A program made the translations under genes and the position numbers. Below, in pieces: positions 24,201 to 36,600 of a stretch of DNA of 64,000 nucleotides; the stretch's first letter is position 1; every line of letters begins with the position of its first letter. This stretch comes from Vitellaria paradoxa (Eukaryota > Streptophyta > Magnoliopsida > Ericales > Sapotaceae). The notes beneath the pieces are model-generated. The model saw only the letters and a program-made list of their open reading frames with translations. It was not told where the DNA came from and made no database searches. Location of the stretch: the NCBI GenBank assembly GCA_019916065.1, contig CM034233.1, forward strand, positions 14,673,009 through 14,737,008, in the 5' to 3' direction.

Positions 24201-27200
24201 TTCTATTCTATCAATTGAAGAACCTGCCCAGTCTGCATCAGTGTAGATTTCCACCATTCTGTGATTTCATTTCTTAAAAAATAGTTCATTTCCTAGTGTA
24301 TTCTTCAAATACTTTAGGATTCTAAACATTGTTTCAAAATGTTTCTTCTTTGGTGAGTGCACGAATTGACTTACCATGCTCACAGCAAAGGTAATGTCAG
24401 GTTGAGTATGTGACAGGTAGATTAGCTTTCCCACTAACTTTTGATACTTTTCTCTGTTGACTTCTTCTCCTCCTTTAAGCTCTAACTCAATATTAATACC
24501 CATTAGTGTCTCAGCTGGTTTATAACCTAACATGCCTACTTCTTGAAGTGGATCAAGAACATATTTTCTCTGTGTGATAGTGATCCCAGCACTACTGCGA
24601 GCCACTTCCATCCCAAGAAAGTATCTTAAGGTCTCTAGGTCTTTTAATTCAAATTCTCCTACTAGATACCTCTTCAAGGATTTTAATTCCACAAAGTCAT
24701 CCCCGTTGATAATGATGTTATCCACATATACAATGAGAATAGCAACCTTTCCATCTTGAGAGTGTTTGTAGAACAATGTATGATTAGTTTGGGCTTGAAT
24801 AAAACTTTTCTTCTTAACAGCTCGAGTGGATTTTTCAAACCATTCTCTAGGTGATTGTTTTAGTCTATAGAGAGATTTCTTTAATCTACAGACCATGTTG
24901 TTTTCTCCTATAAATCCTGGAGGTGCATCCATATATACTTCTTCATGTAGGTCACCATTTAGGAAAGCATTATTCACATCTAGCTGTTACAAAGGCCCAC
25001 CAAGATTAGCTGCTAAAGAGAGTAAAACACTTTTAATATTCAACTTGGCTATGAGGGCAAAAGTCTCTTGATAGTCTATCCTATATGTTTGAGTGGAGAC
25101 TTTGGCCACCGGCCTACCTTTATATTTGGTAATACTCACATTAGCATTGTGTTTCACAGTGAAAACCCATTTACAATCAACTGTTTTCTTCCCAGCAGGT
25201 AGTTTTACTATTTCCCAAGTATCATTTTTCTTGAGTGCATCCATTTTCTCCTGTATTGTTGCTTTCCAATTTGGGTCAGCTAGAGCTTCCTTTATAGTTT
25301 TTGGAATCGTAGTTTCTGACAGTGTAGTGGTAAAGGCATGAAAAATAGGGGACAGCTTTGCATAAGATACAAACTTTGATATAGGATGCTGCGTACAGGA
25401 CCTTGTTCCTTTCCTGATAGCAATTGGTAGCTCCAAATCTTGATCTTAGATTTCAGTGCTGTGTTGATTTTGATCATCATTAGCTTTACTGTCCTGGGAA
25501 TTGGAAACCGAGTCAGATTGGCTTTGCTGTCTTTGATTTCTTCTTGGATAAACAAGTAATTGACCCTCTGACCGAGAGCCAAGTCTGATATTCTCTCCCC
25601 GTGATCGATAATTATCTCCTCTTATTTCCATATTTGGCTGAGTTTGTTTGTTACTAAACTCAGATTCAATGTTAGGCACTAAAACCGAAGACAAAGATGG
25701 AGGTGCTGAGTGTGATGGAGGTGTTGAGTGTGTTGAAGGAAGATTCCGTTACAGGTATATCCCATGACTTATCTTCACTTAAAGTCTTCCCCTAAAGATA
25801 AGTGTTTGTGAAGAAAGGTTCGGACTCAACAAAAGAGACATCCATAGAGACTATGAAACACGGATACTTCAAATTAGGTGCCGCACTCGTATCGGATACT
25901 CCGCGGATATGGATGCTGCTAGGATACGGCTGGATGCGTATCGGATACGTCATGTGACGTATCTTAATTTTTTATTTTAAATTTTGCATAGGATACAGCT
26001 AGGATACGGGCAGGATACGGCTGGGATACAGGTAGGATCTGGGATACGGGCAGGATACGGCTGGGATACAGCGGGGGTCCAAATGCAATATTTTAAACCT
26101 TTTTTTGGGGGTAAAATTGTTATGATAAAAATTTTAATAGGGATCAAACTGTAATTAACTATATTATAACTTAATAATTATTTTTATGTTCTGTTATACC
26201 TAAGATGCACGAAGGAAAAAAAAAGCCCTAAACCTTGAAGAATCTCGACGGCGCATGTTTGCTCAACTCTAGCAGTCCCGGCGATTTTCCGCTGTCTTTC
26301 GCTGCTTTCGTTGCTACTTTCCTTTGTTTGTGCACAGTTTTCTCATTATTTTTTCTGTTCTAATTTTTTGTTGTATTGATATTAGAATGGTGATATAAAT
26401 TGAAAATATATGAATCTTAAAATTTAGAGATTATGGTTTTAAAACACATATTGAAAATTAAATCTAGCTTTTTTATGGATTGAATGGTACTTTCATGCTA
26501 TATAATTGTTATTTATATAATGTCTAGTAGTATATAGATGCTATCTTCAAAAATATTTTAGATAAACTATATATTTTATTTTATCTTTTTGCCGTATCTT
26601 TGCTGTACCCGTATCCTCATTTTTTAAAAATTGTCGTATCCTGTACCCTTACCTGCTCCCATATCCGTATTTGTGCTCCATAGCATAGAGACAAAGACGC
26701 GATGAAGAGATGGAAAGTAACATTTGTACCCACATTGAGTGGGAGAGTATCCAATGAAAACACATTTAATAGTTTTTGGATCAAGTTTGGAATGATTAGG
26801 TGAGTGATTATGAACAAACACAATACATCTAAAAGTTAAGAGGCAGGGAGGATATAGGCCTGAAAGTTGGATATCAATGTAAGAGGGTTGATAGAGGAGA
26901 GGAAAAATTAAGAACTCTCAAGAGCATTCTGTTAATTAGATATGAAATTGTTAAGATAGCTTCACCCCATAGATATTTAGGTATATTCATAGTGAACATT
27001 AAAGCTCAAGTAACCTCAAGAAGATGTCGGTTTTTCTCTCAGTGACACAATTTTGTTGGGGTGTATCTGTGCAGGAACTTTGATGAATTATCCCATTAGT
27101 GTCAAGGTAGTCACTAAGAATGGAGTTAAAATATTCTCTACCACTGTTAGTTCTCAAAGTTTGAATTGGGACATGAAACTGAGTCGATATCATTGAGTGG

Positions 27201-30200
27201 AAGGACTGAAAAATTTTGGTAGCTTCTGATTTTTCTTAAGGAGATACACGTAACAAACCCGAGTGTGGTCATCAATGAAGGTGATGAACCAGCGAGTGCC
27301 TTAGACATTCCTTATACAAGAAGGCCTCCATATGTCATTGTGGATTAGAGAAAAAGGTCGAGATTCTTTATATGATCTAATGGGAAATTGTGCACGACTG
27401 TGTTTGGCAAGCAGACAAAATTCACAACTGATGGAACTTGGATTTTTATTGATAAATAAATTTGGAAACATTCGTTTGAGACGATGAAAATTAGGATGGC
27501 GTAGCTTATAATGCCATAACATTATTTCATCATTATTGGAAATATAAGGAGATTCACCCTCTACTATGGCAGCATTCTTTTCTAAACTGTTTTCAGTGTC
27601 AAAATAGTAGAGTCAATCTCTTTCTCTAGCACTGCCAATCATCATTCTCGAGTCAAGTTCCTGAAGTTCACAACCATTAGTACAGAACTTAGCATAGCAA
27701 TTTAGTTCATGAGTAAGTTTGCTAATGGAAATTAGGCTGCAAGTCAGATTAGGGACATAAAGGATCGAGTGAAGGGAAATATTTTTGAGAGATGAATTGA
27801 TCTTTTTCCAGCAATTGTGGAGTATGTGCCAACGACAACTTTGACTTTACACATCCTAGAGTATGGAGTATAAGAGTAGAATAGAGATAGGTTACCTGTC
27901 ATGTGATCGAAAGCCCCAAAACCAAGCATCCAAGAAGTCTTATTTTTGGTAAGCAAAGTTGTACCTGAAGCAGTAGCAGACGTGCCAACTCTCCCTGCTA
28001 ATCATCCCCAACCTCCAATGGCTTCCCAGACCTTTGGAGAAATCACGACTCTGTAAATCACTAACCATAAGTTGAATGGAAAAAATTTCATTCAAGGGTC
28101 ACGATCAGTGCTTCTAGTTATTTGAGGTAGAGGAAAAATGGGATATCTCAATGTAGATATCTATAATATGTACTTGTAATATATATTTATTGTTTGATGT
28201 GTCCCCATCTTGATATTTTTTATGTATTCGTCTCTTATCGACTTATCATATCTGTGCCCCTTATCCATATTTTTTACTGCTGGACATTACAATGCATGCA
28301 TGTGGCGGTCTGATCTGCTAATTTGAGATTATATGAAGTTATGTTTCTCTAGTATGCTTCATCTTTACAATCTCCTCCATTCAACATGTCATCCAGTATG
28401 TTCTCATCATTACCAGTCACGTGGATGCATATGGTTGATGAGTCAGGAATGGGGGTGCGTACAGTGTTGACTCTAGAATTCACATGATGTGTTATGCTTT
28501 TTAAGATTTCTTTCTGATGCAAAAAATGTTTTTCTTTTTAATGAGGTAAGTGGATAATAAAGCGCTCATGAAGTGGGAAATTCAAATTGTATTAGAATTC
28601 AAATCATATTTTGATAGTTTTCTCTTTTGCTTTCAATGAAGCAAGGGAAAAATATAAAAGGAAACAAAAGAGTTACTAAACATTCCATGGAAAAATTTCC
28701 ACTGTGAAAACTTAACAAAGCTGTGTAGTTGAAAAGGACAATTAGAAAAATGATAAATTATTGCATAGAGCTCTTTACGTCATACTGGGTTTTTATGACT
28801 ACATTTCAGTTAACTTGAAATGTTTGAAGGTATTGAAGAATAGGAGGAAAATGGGAAGTGTTGTGTTTATATTGGACTTATTAGAGAGAGAATAAAATGA
28901 AATCAATGCAGTTATTATTTTTGGTACAAATTTAACCTGATTTTTCTTTAAAAACATGGCATGGTTGATGGTACACAAAAATTATAGAGAGTTTCACAAG
29001 AATCATACAAGAACTTTAATATACATACCTAATGTGTATATTGAGTGGAAACCTTCCTCGTGGTTCTATAATACACGAAATCTTTCAATCATGTAAACTA
29101 CCTGTGCTAGATATGACATAGGTGTGGGTATGAAATTTTTTTTTGGCATGTTGAGCTAGACATAAAATACCAATAATTGGTTGAATTAAAGTTTACTATA
29201 TATATCTATTGAAATCCTTTTCACATTGTTGCTTCAAAATGTGTCATATGCCCATGTTATGCCCTTTGTGTTACATAAACACTTCAATTTAGATATATAG
29301 CTGTGTCCCCATGTCCTTGTATTGAGGATTTCAGCAATACATCAAATAGAGACAACAGAGTCCGCCCCCCCCCCCCCCAAAAAAAAAAAAGAGCAAAATA
29401 ACATCTCTTGATTTTGAGTGTTTCAGAGATGTTGGCCTTTGCATAGACACATATTCAAGTCCAGTAACATAGCTTTTCCACGTCAAAAAGTCATTACAAG
29501 TGAATATTTTCCGTACTCCCTAGCATAGTTACCTAATTCGTTTACCCCCCCTCCGACCCTCAAACCAGATCGCGCGATCCCAAATTGGGTACGTTCACGA
29601 TCCAAATCGTAAATATTGATGATCCACTTTCACGAGAGGAGAACACATACTTGAGATGAGAAAGAAACGAGTTTTGACTTGAAATTGCTATTGTCGTGGT
29701 TGCCTTCCATCGGAGTTGGTCCAACAAAGAACTCTATAACTTTTTTTAATAATTAGGTTAAGATTAGGTCCAACTGTACAACTTCCTTCCTTTCATTTTT
29801 TTCAAGTCAAGATAATTAATTTATGTTTTTTTTGTTCCAATCAAAAAAGACTATGAATTTTCTTTGTTTTTTCAAATCAAAACAAGAGACTTTGTAACTT
29901 CTTAGTATATATCTGCAACTTCCTTTGATATTTAGGTCTAGATTTTGGTCTAACAAAGGACTCTACAACTTCCTTCCTTCCATTGTTTCAAGTCAGGATA
30001 ATTAATTTGTTTTTTTTTTTTTTGGTTCCAACGAAAAAGGACTCTATGAATTTCCTTTGCTTTTTCAAACCAAAAAAGACTCTACTCTTTAAGTACTCCA
30101 TACATATTTTATAACACATAAATCATACTGCATGTACTACTACCTATCGAACAAAATAAAATTTTAAAGTGAATTGTGATCCAAAATAGCATTCCAACTA

Positions 30201-33200
30201 AGTATACCCACACCATACCACGTACCGGCCAAGGTACCGTACTACGAATTCGTACCCGTACCACGTACCAAATCGACCCGCGAACTAGGTAACTATGCTC
30301 CCTAGTGTATCCACCTTCAAAGTTGTGCTACCTAGAATTTTTTTTTTTAAATCTCAACACTTTGATAGGCTAATATTTTTAAGCTGTCACTCGGACTCTT
30401 CACTTTAGGGTGACTTACCCATGTCGACATGACATGGCACCAACATGGGTGTGGGATTTGTGTTGGATGTGGTAAAATTTCTTTTAGACACGTTTGATTT
30501 TAGAAGAGATGAAGGTTGGGTTTATGAAACTTTTTAGATGACATGTGACTTCAAAATCTTTTGGTTTTTCATGATATAAAAAGATAAAAATACCAAATCA
30601 ATTTTTATAATTTACTTCATGAATGAATTTTTATTTTTAAGTTCATTTTTATTTTAATTATTATCATTGATTTATGATACCATGTTGTGACAACACTAAA
30701 AAACCAATACGTCTATCTTCTCCTTATTTGTATATAAATTGCACTTATGCATATAATATTGTTTTTTTGCGCCATATTTCCATAACCCATATCCAAAATT
30801 TGGACACATTCTCAGCTGAGTCCCTGTACTCTAAAATATAGCTAATTGGTGAATCTAACATTTAGATACGTATCCAAGTCCGACACTCGTTCCCTAGTCC
30901 GAGCAACGATAGTTCTTAAGCATCATATGGCTAACATAGGATTTTTAGAGCATACCATTGCAGATATATTGAATTACCATATCAATTAGTTTGCATAACA
31001 CACAAAGTTTGATCGCATCAGCTCACCATAATGTGAAAATATCGTGTTTGCTTAAAGGAGAAAAGACATTGTTTTTATAAGCCAAATGAACATAATTCCC
31101 ACATGGTTTCCAAAATCAAGCCCAACTATAATATTTGTTTCTTGTTTAGCTCATCATAGATGATATTAGGGAGGTTTGGGTATGGACATGTTGAACAGAC
31201 TCAACACTTTTTTTTGGCATTCCAGGTCTGCCTTTTCCACCCCTCTGTGGCCAAGGGAGTTTACAAAAACACTGGATGGATCACACAAATCAATCAGATT
31301 TAATAGAATATTATTTATATTATTAGAATATACTAAAAAAGTCTTACATTTGTAGTCCACAATAATTGTTTGCTGTTTCCTGCACTTTCTGATGGCTGTG
31401 AACTATGCAAGTGCAATGGAGCTCTCTTTATTTGATGTTCTTAGCCTGAATGAAGTTACTTGATAATTTGTGTGTTTTAGGTTGGAAATGTTGAAGCTTT
31501 AAATTGTTATTACGCACATGGAGAGCAGAATCCAAATTTTCAGAGGCGTAGCTATTGGATTTTGGATCCGTGAGTGTACTTTGCATCTATTAACTGAATT
31601 TATAGTTCTTATTGATGAAGACTTTCATCTGAAGCCATGGTTCGGAGAATTAGTAGTTGTGGGGTTTGTGATGTTGTAAATCCTAATGAAATATATAAAA
31701 AGCTAACCACCACCACCCCCCCCCCCCCCCCCCAAAAAAAAATCACACTTAGTATCAAGCTCACTGCTTGTACAAGCTTTTAGGTTTGATACATTGTAGG
31801 GTTCTTTTGTGTAAAGAATAACAGAGATGGATTAATTTTACCACATGTATCAGAGCTAATCCACTTTCCCTTTTATTTAATTTCTTTTCTTTTTTCATCT
31901 TCTTTTATTTGTTTGGGCAGGGCATATGAGCACATTGTTCTTGTTCATTATAGAGAAATTAGCGAGGTATGTTTATTGAACCTTATTATAGACAAGGTAG
32001 ATCTTGTGACATTTATACTTGCTTGTACCTCATAACTTGTTGCTACCTTTTGTCCCAGGCATTTCATCAAGCCAAATGCTAATTCTTCTTCCATGGCATA
32101 GATTTTTTTTTTAATTCCAAGTCATATTATTTGCTTTCATTCTTCTGCTTGGTATTTAGTGCTTCTAGTTGGAGTTACTTTGCTTGGCCTTGGGAGTCAG
32201 TACTCTGTGCCCACTCTGTTTTGAACTTGCTGGGCATGATTACAACTCTTCATTGGGGACCTTATAGTCTATACACGTGAAAGATTTTTTGGATAACTGC
32301 TACTTGACCATTGATGTAATAAGATAAGTTCGGTTGCGCATTCATTAAATCATTATTAGATGGATTCCTAGAAGGTCTATTCCCATGGACGTATTTTAGT
32401 ATTGTTAATTTCTATACAAAGGTAAATTGATGAAAATGTAAGCAAGAAGAAGCAATTTTATGCTTCTCTCTGGATGATTATTACAAAGTTTAACAGTCGT
32501 AGCTATTGGTGCATAACTTGACCTTCAGTATTGACACTGCCAGTTGTATTCATGAGTTTCAGGGAAGGCATAGTTCTGGATCCATTACACAACCAAGATC
32601 CCCTTTTACATTCAGTCAGACTCTCAGCTCGCATATGGCCCAACATCTTGGTTCTTCCGCTGTCATCGGTGAGCTATCTGAGCCACATCAGAGTCCAGTG
32701 TCTTCTGAAATTAATTCTGATGGAGTCACTAAAATTAATGCGATGGATCACTTAGATGATATGGAAAGAATTGGAGAGATTAGTAGTTCATTTGAGCTTG
32801 AAGTTAGTCAAGCATTACGCAGGATTGAGGAGCAGTTAAGTTTGAATGATGATAGCTTGGAAGAAATATTCTGTAGTGAGAATGAGAATTCAAATGATTC
32901 AGAATACATCATAAATGATCAACGTAGATCTGTTGCATCGCCAGATGATTTAAACAATATTGTGTTGCAACAAGAATCAGGTTTGTGATTCATTGCCAGT
33001 TTAGTCAATATTTTCTATGTTTTTATCACACCCATTAGATTCTTAACTTTAGTCCTGTTGGTTTGTCGTGTTTTAGGAAATTAGCTCTGATGTATGTCCT
33101 TATATCAGATTTGATATTTATCTCCCACGTTGCTGGACCTGATTTCGTAGCGTAGGTTTTTAGCACGATACTCATAGCATCATCAGTTGGTACAGTATCT

Positions 33201-33573
33201 GTTCCTGTCCCATTTCCCTTGGGCTAGTCTGTATCATCATATGTTGATTCGTCACATAGTTGCCAAGGCATGCTGGGCAACAGTTGCTTAGCCTGGAAAG
33301 CATACCAACCGAGCACCAAACTAAGATGCCTAGGCACACATTTTCCGTCACCGTTGAATTCTAGTTGGACCATTCATGAAATGTTTAAAGTTGAAGACAC
33401 ACAATCGAAGTTGTAGTTAGGGGATCTAATCATGGATAAGTTTTTAAGTGGAAAATTGGACCAATTGTGTTATCTGTTGTCTTTTTAAGACGATGGAATA
33501 TGAAGATAAAGGTTTCCTTTCACTTCTTCAGTATTACTATATTGTGAAACATGGGAGGCCTTTCTAGGCATAT

Positions 33574-33616
<43 letters not shown>

Positions 33617-36600
33617 CTTTTTTTCTCCCTTGTGTTAATAATGCGTGGAGCACCTTTTCTATTTTAAAGCCACTCTTGTTATAAATCGAGCAAAAACTGT
33701 GGTCAGGCTGTGATGCCACTACGGATTATTTATTTATTTATTTTAATCAATTCATATATTTTATGAGAGTTTAATATAATTGGGATATTTGTTAAGATCA
33801 GCCATCAGATGTTTTGCATTCTACTAAGGCAGCTATTATTTATGAAATCTGTTTTCTCCATTTGTATTTCAGTTTAAAATTTTTAGCAAGGGGCCATTGT
33901 TTGTCGAGTTATGTGTAATCATTTTGTTGATTTGCTCTTCCGGTTTCTATTCTACTTACTCAGGTCTATTTTTTTCTTCTTCTTTTTTAATTGAGTTTCA
34001 AATACATTACAAGCAAGAATTGGAGAAAGCTGATGGATATTTTTTTTTCCTTTTCATTCATTTTCATTTTTGGTTTCCTTTTAGGTGGAAACTCTTTATC
34101 TTGGAAAGGGATGCTAGAGTTCTCTAAAAGTTCACTGAGTGCTGAGTCCCAAGAGAAAAATTCACACAACTTGGATGGAAATGTGAGCATGTGTTAATTT
34201 ATTATCATCATGTTCTATCAATTTTGCTTTCTATAATATTTGCAAAGCCTTTTGAAGTAGACTTGTATTTGTAGGGGACCTAACACCACATCACTCCACT
34301 TGGTCACCACTTTGTAGCCGTGATAGCTTATCAACGCGAGGGGTAACTTGCCACAGACAAGAACCCCTTTGACTTGATGATCCTGCGAGGATCACCTAAG
34401 GCCCTGGGGGCATTTTGGGATAATCTTGCTTATATCACTTACACATACCCTTGGGTTAGGAGCAAGGCCCAAAGAGTAATCACGCAGTAACTCATAACAG
34501 GACAATCGGGGACTAGTGGATTGATGACTGGAGCTGGGGAATTATTGAGGCTCTGCCTTGATCAGCCCATGGAAAGAGAGAAGCACTCAACCCATGAATT
34601 TATTACACCTGAACCAAATATTTAATATCCTCAACCACCACACTCGGTGTCACCTTGTCATTTATCCATAAGTGTCAATACCTTGCACTCTCCAAAACCT
34701 CGAACTAACAATCTTGTGAGTACCTCACTCACAATCCTAAGATGACAATGAAGTTTCTAGATCTTTAGTTGCCTAGAGACCAAATTTGCAAAGTTGACAT
34801 TTTGTTTCTAATTTTTGTAATTTGGTCTATGCGTTGACTGATTTAGCAGAGGAATGTTTCTTTATGGCATGTTTAGAATGCATATACAAGGGAGGTCAAG
34901 GTTTAACTTTACTTCTGCCTAGTGCTTGCACTGAGTCTCCCATGGTTAGGTGACATGGGGCTCGGCTACTAGCGCCTATATGGGTTATTGTAGCGGTCCC
35001 TATAGAGGCAAATATGTGGTGGTGTAGGGAGGCCTGATGTTGCGTGTGCTTTTATTGCAAAGGTTCCGAGATGTGCATTTGGTATACTCCAATTGTATCC
35101 TATCATTGCACATGCTCAAGACCAAATGGGCTATCGGTGCGTTAACTGACATGTGTTTCGTAGGGATCGGTGTGGTTTGGACGGCACTAATGTGGCGTGA
35201 CACCGTGCTTATTTTTATCTGTTCCCATTACCGAACCTTGCTATGCGAATGCTTGCGGGAAAGAGACTTGTTACTTGTATCGGTTATGCACCGTACCTTG
35301 CAGATGATATTAAAAAAGTGTCTTGTTAGGCTTGTATTAGCATAGGGGGATGCATAGCTTGGTAGTGGGCTTGCGCCTTACGTGTCACAATAATGTGCGC
35401 GCACTTTTGGTTCTTAGATGTTTGGCAGACACTTGGAGCATGATGGCTTGTCATGTGTTGACAAATTTGCACTAGGTGCATTATTTGTTGGTTGTATACA
35501 CGAGTGGCTAGTTTTGTGGCATGCATTATTTGTTGGTTGTATACAAGACTTGCACTTGGCACATGAAGGTCATGCTCATGGTGGGACTGGGGACATTGAC
35601 TATGGGTGAATGCTCTTAGGTGAATCTTGTTGGATCCTAGTCGAGTGCACTTTAATTGCCTCAATGCAATAGAGTAGGCAAGACTAAGCTTGGACCTTAG
35701 TCACCTCACGGGCATTGTATTTTGTTGCATTATGCGGGCAGGTAGTATGCAAAAAATGAATGTCATATGTCTTGAATTTGCCGGTCGGTCATAGCTGGTA
35801 TTAGAGTCTAAAGTGGGAATATTAGAAGAACACCAAGTGAAGGTGATGTCAATGTCTTGATCGTACATGGTGTGTTTCGTTGTTAGATGCTCATCTTATG
35901 AGCTGTAGTTTATATTCCTGTGCTTCAAGAATGCATGTTTTGTGGGGCATTTCCTATGATCACAGTATTACCAAAACATCAGGCCACTGCTGTAGCCATC
36001 AATTGATTGTGGACTTCCATTAAACAGAGTGCTGATGCCTGAGAATGAAGTTTGGGTGAACTCTTTGAGGAACTCTTGTTGGGGTCAAATGGATTTCAGT
36101 TAGACCAGGGCCAAGACCGCGGGGTGGTTGTCTCAAGTTCTAGCTGGATGACCTTGAATGATTGATGGGTCATTTGGGAGCCGAGTTATCTTTGAGGAAC
36201 AACAAGTAGTTTGTCTGTTGCTGGATATATATGGGGTGCCATTGCTTGGATGAACTATTAATCTCTCTTATTTTTTCAATATTATTTATGCTGTCCATCC
36301 CATTACTCTTGTTGACTCCATCAAAATTAATTTTTTGCAAACCCTGGACTTTGAAACAGTTTGGATAGTTTACTAATAATGGCAGTAGAGCTAAGATGTT
36401 GAGCTGTATGGGAATTGGGACTTCGATTAGATGTAGAAGGGGATCCTGGTGACAAACATGTAATGGGAAACACATTCCCATGGAAAGGGTCTAGCGTACC
36501 AAATCAGTCCTCATCCCTTCCTCCTAAACATACATTCTTTGCATGAGCAGTGGTTCAAAAGCAGTATCGGTTATGGATAATCTTTGGAAGAGGCGTAAAT

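Larger units (their letters stand above)
23571..27990 (-). mobile_element. Ty1/Copia LTR retrotransposon, 5'-truncated and decayed
   Basis: Minus-strand element with a 3' LTR of about 238 bp (23571-23808), RNase H, reverse transcriptase, integrase and protease remnants in Copia order. Gag, primer binding site and 5' LTR are not found beyond about 27990, so the 5' end is lost. A hAT-like element (25851-26683) interrupts the integrase-to-RT region. Many stops and frameshifts indicate an older insertion than the Copia element at 8283-13624. Confidence 0.82.
23118..31480 (+). other. CAMTA4 intron 3 (8.4 kb)
   Basis: Largest CAMTA4 intron, splitting the CG-1 domain. It contains the second Copia element (23571-about 27990) with a nested hAT-like element, a second hAT-like element (29524-30297), and a C14A12 tract (29365-29390). 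About 27990-29510 and 30310-31480 show AT-rich DNA with nothing recognisable. Confidence 0.8.

Noticed and set aside
32531..32755. Alternative frame within CAMTA4 exon 6
   Set aside because: A shadow of the real exon; the frame at 32563-32980 joins its neighbours in phase and matches the family.
35037..35345. 102-codon plus-strand frame in CAMTA4 intron 7
   Set aside because: Repeat-like surroundings, no domain, and no match to known families that I can recall.
36170..36481. 103-codon minus-strand frame as a gene
   Set aside because: It is a mixed-frame reading of the inverted exon 6 copy, without a start context or further exons.
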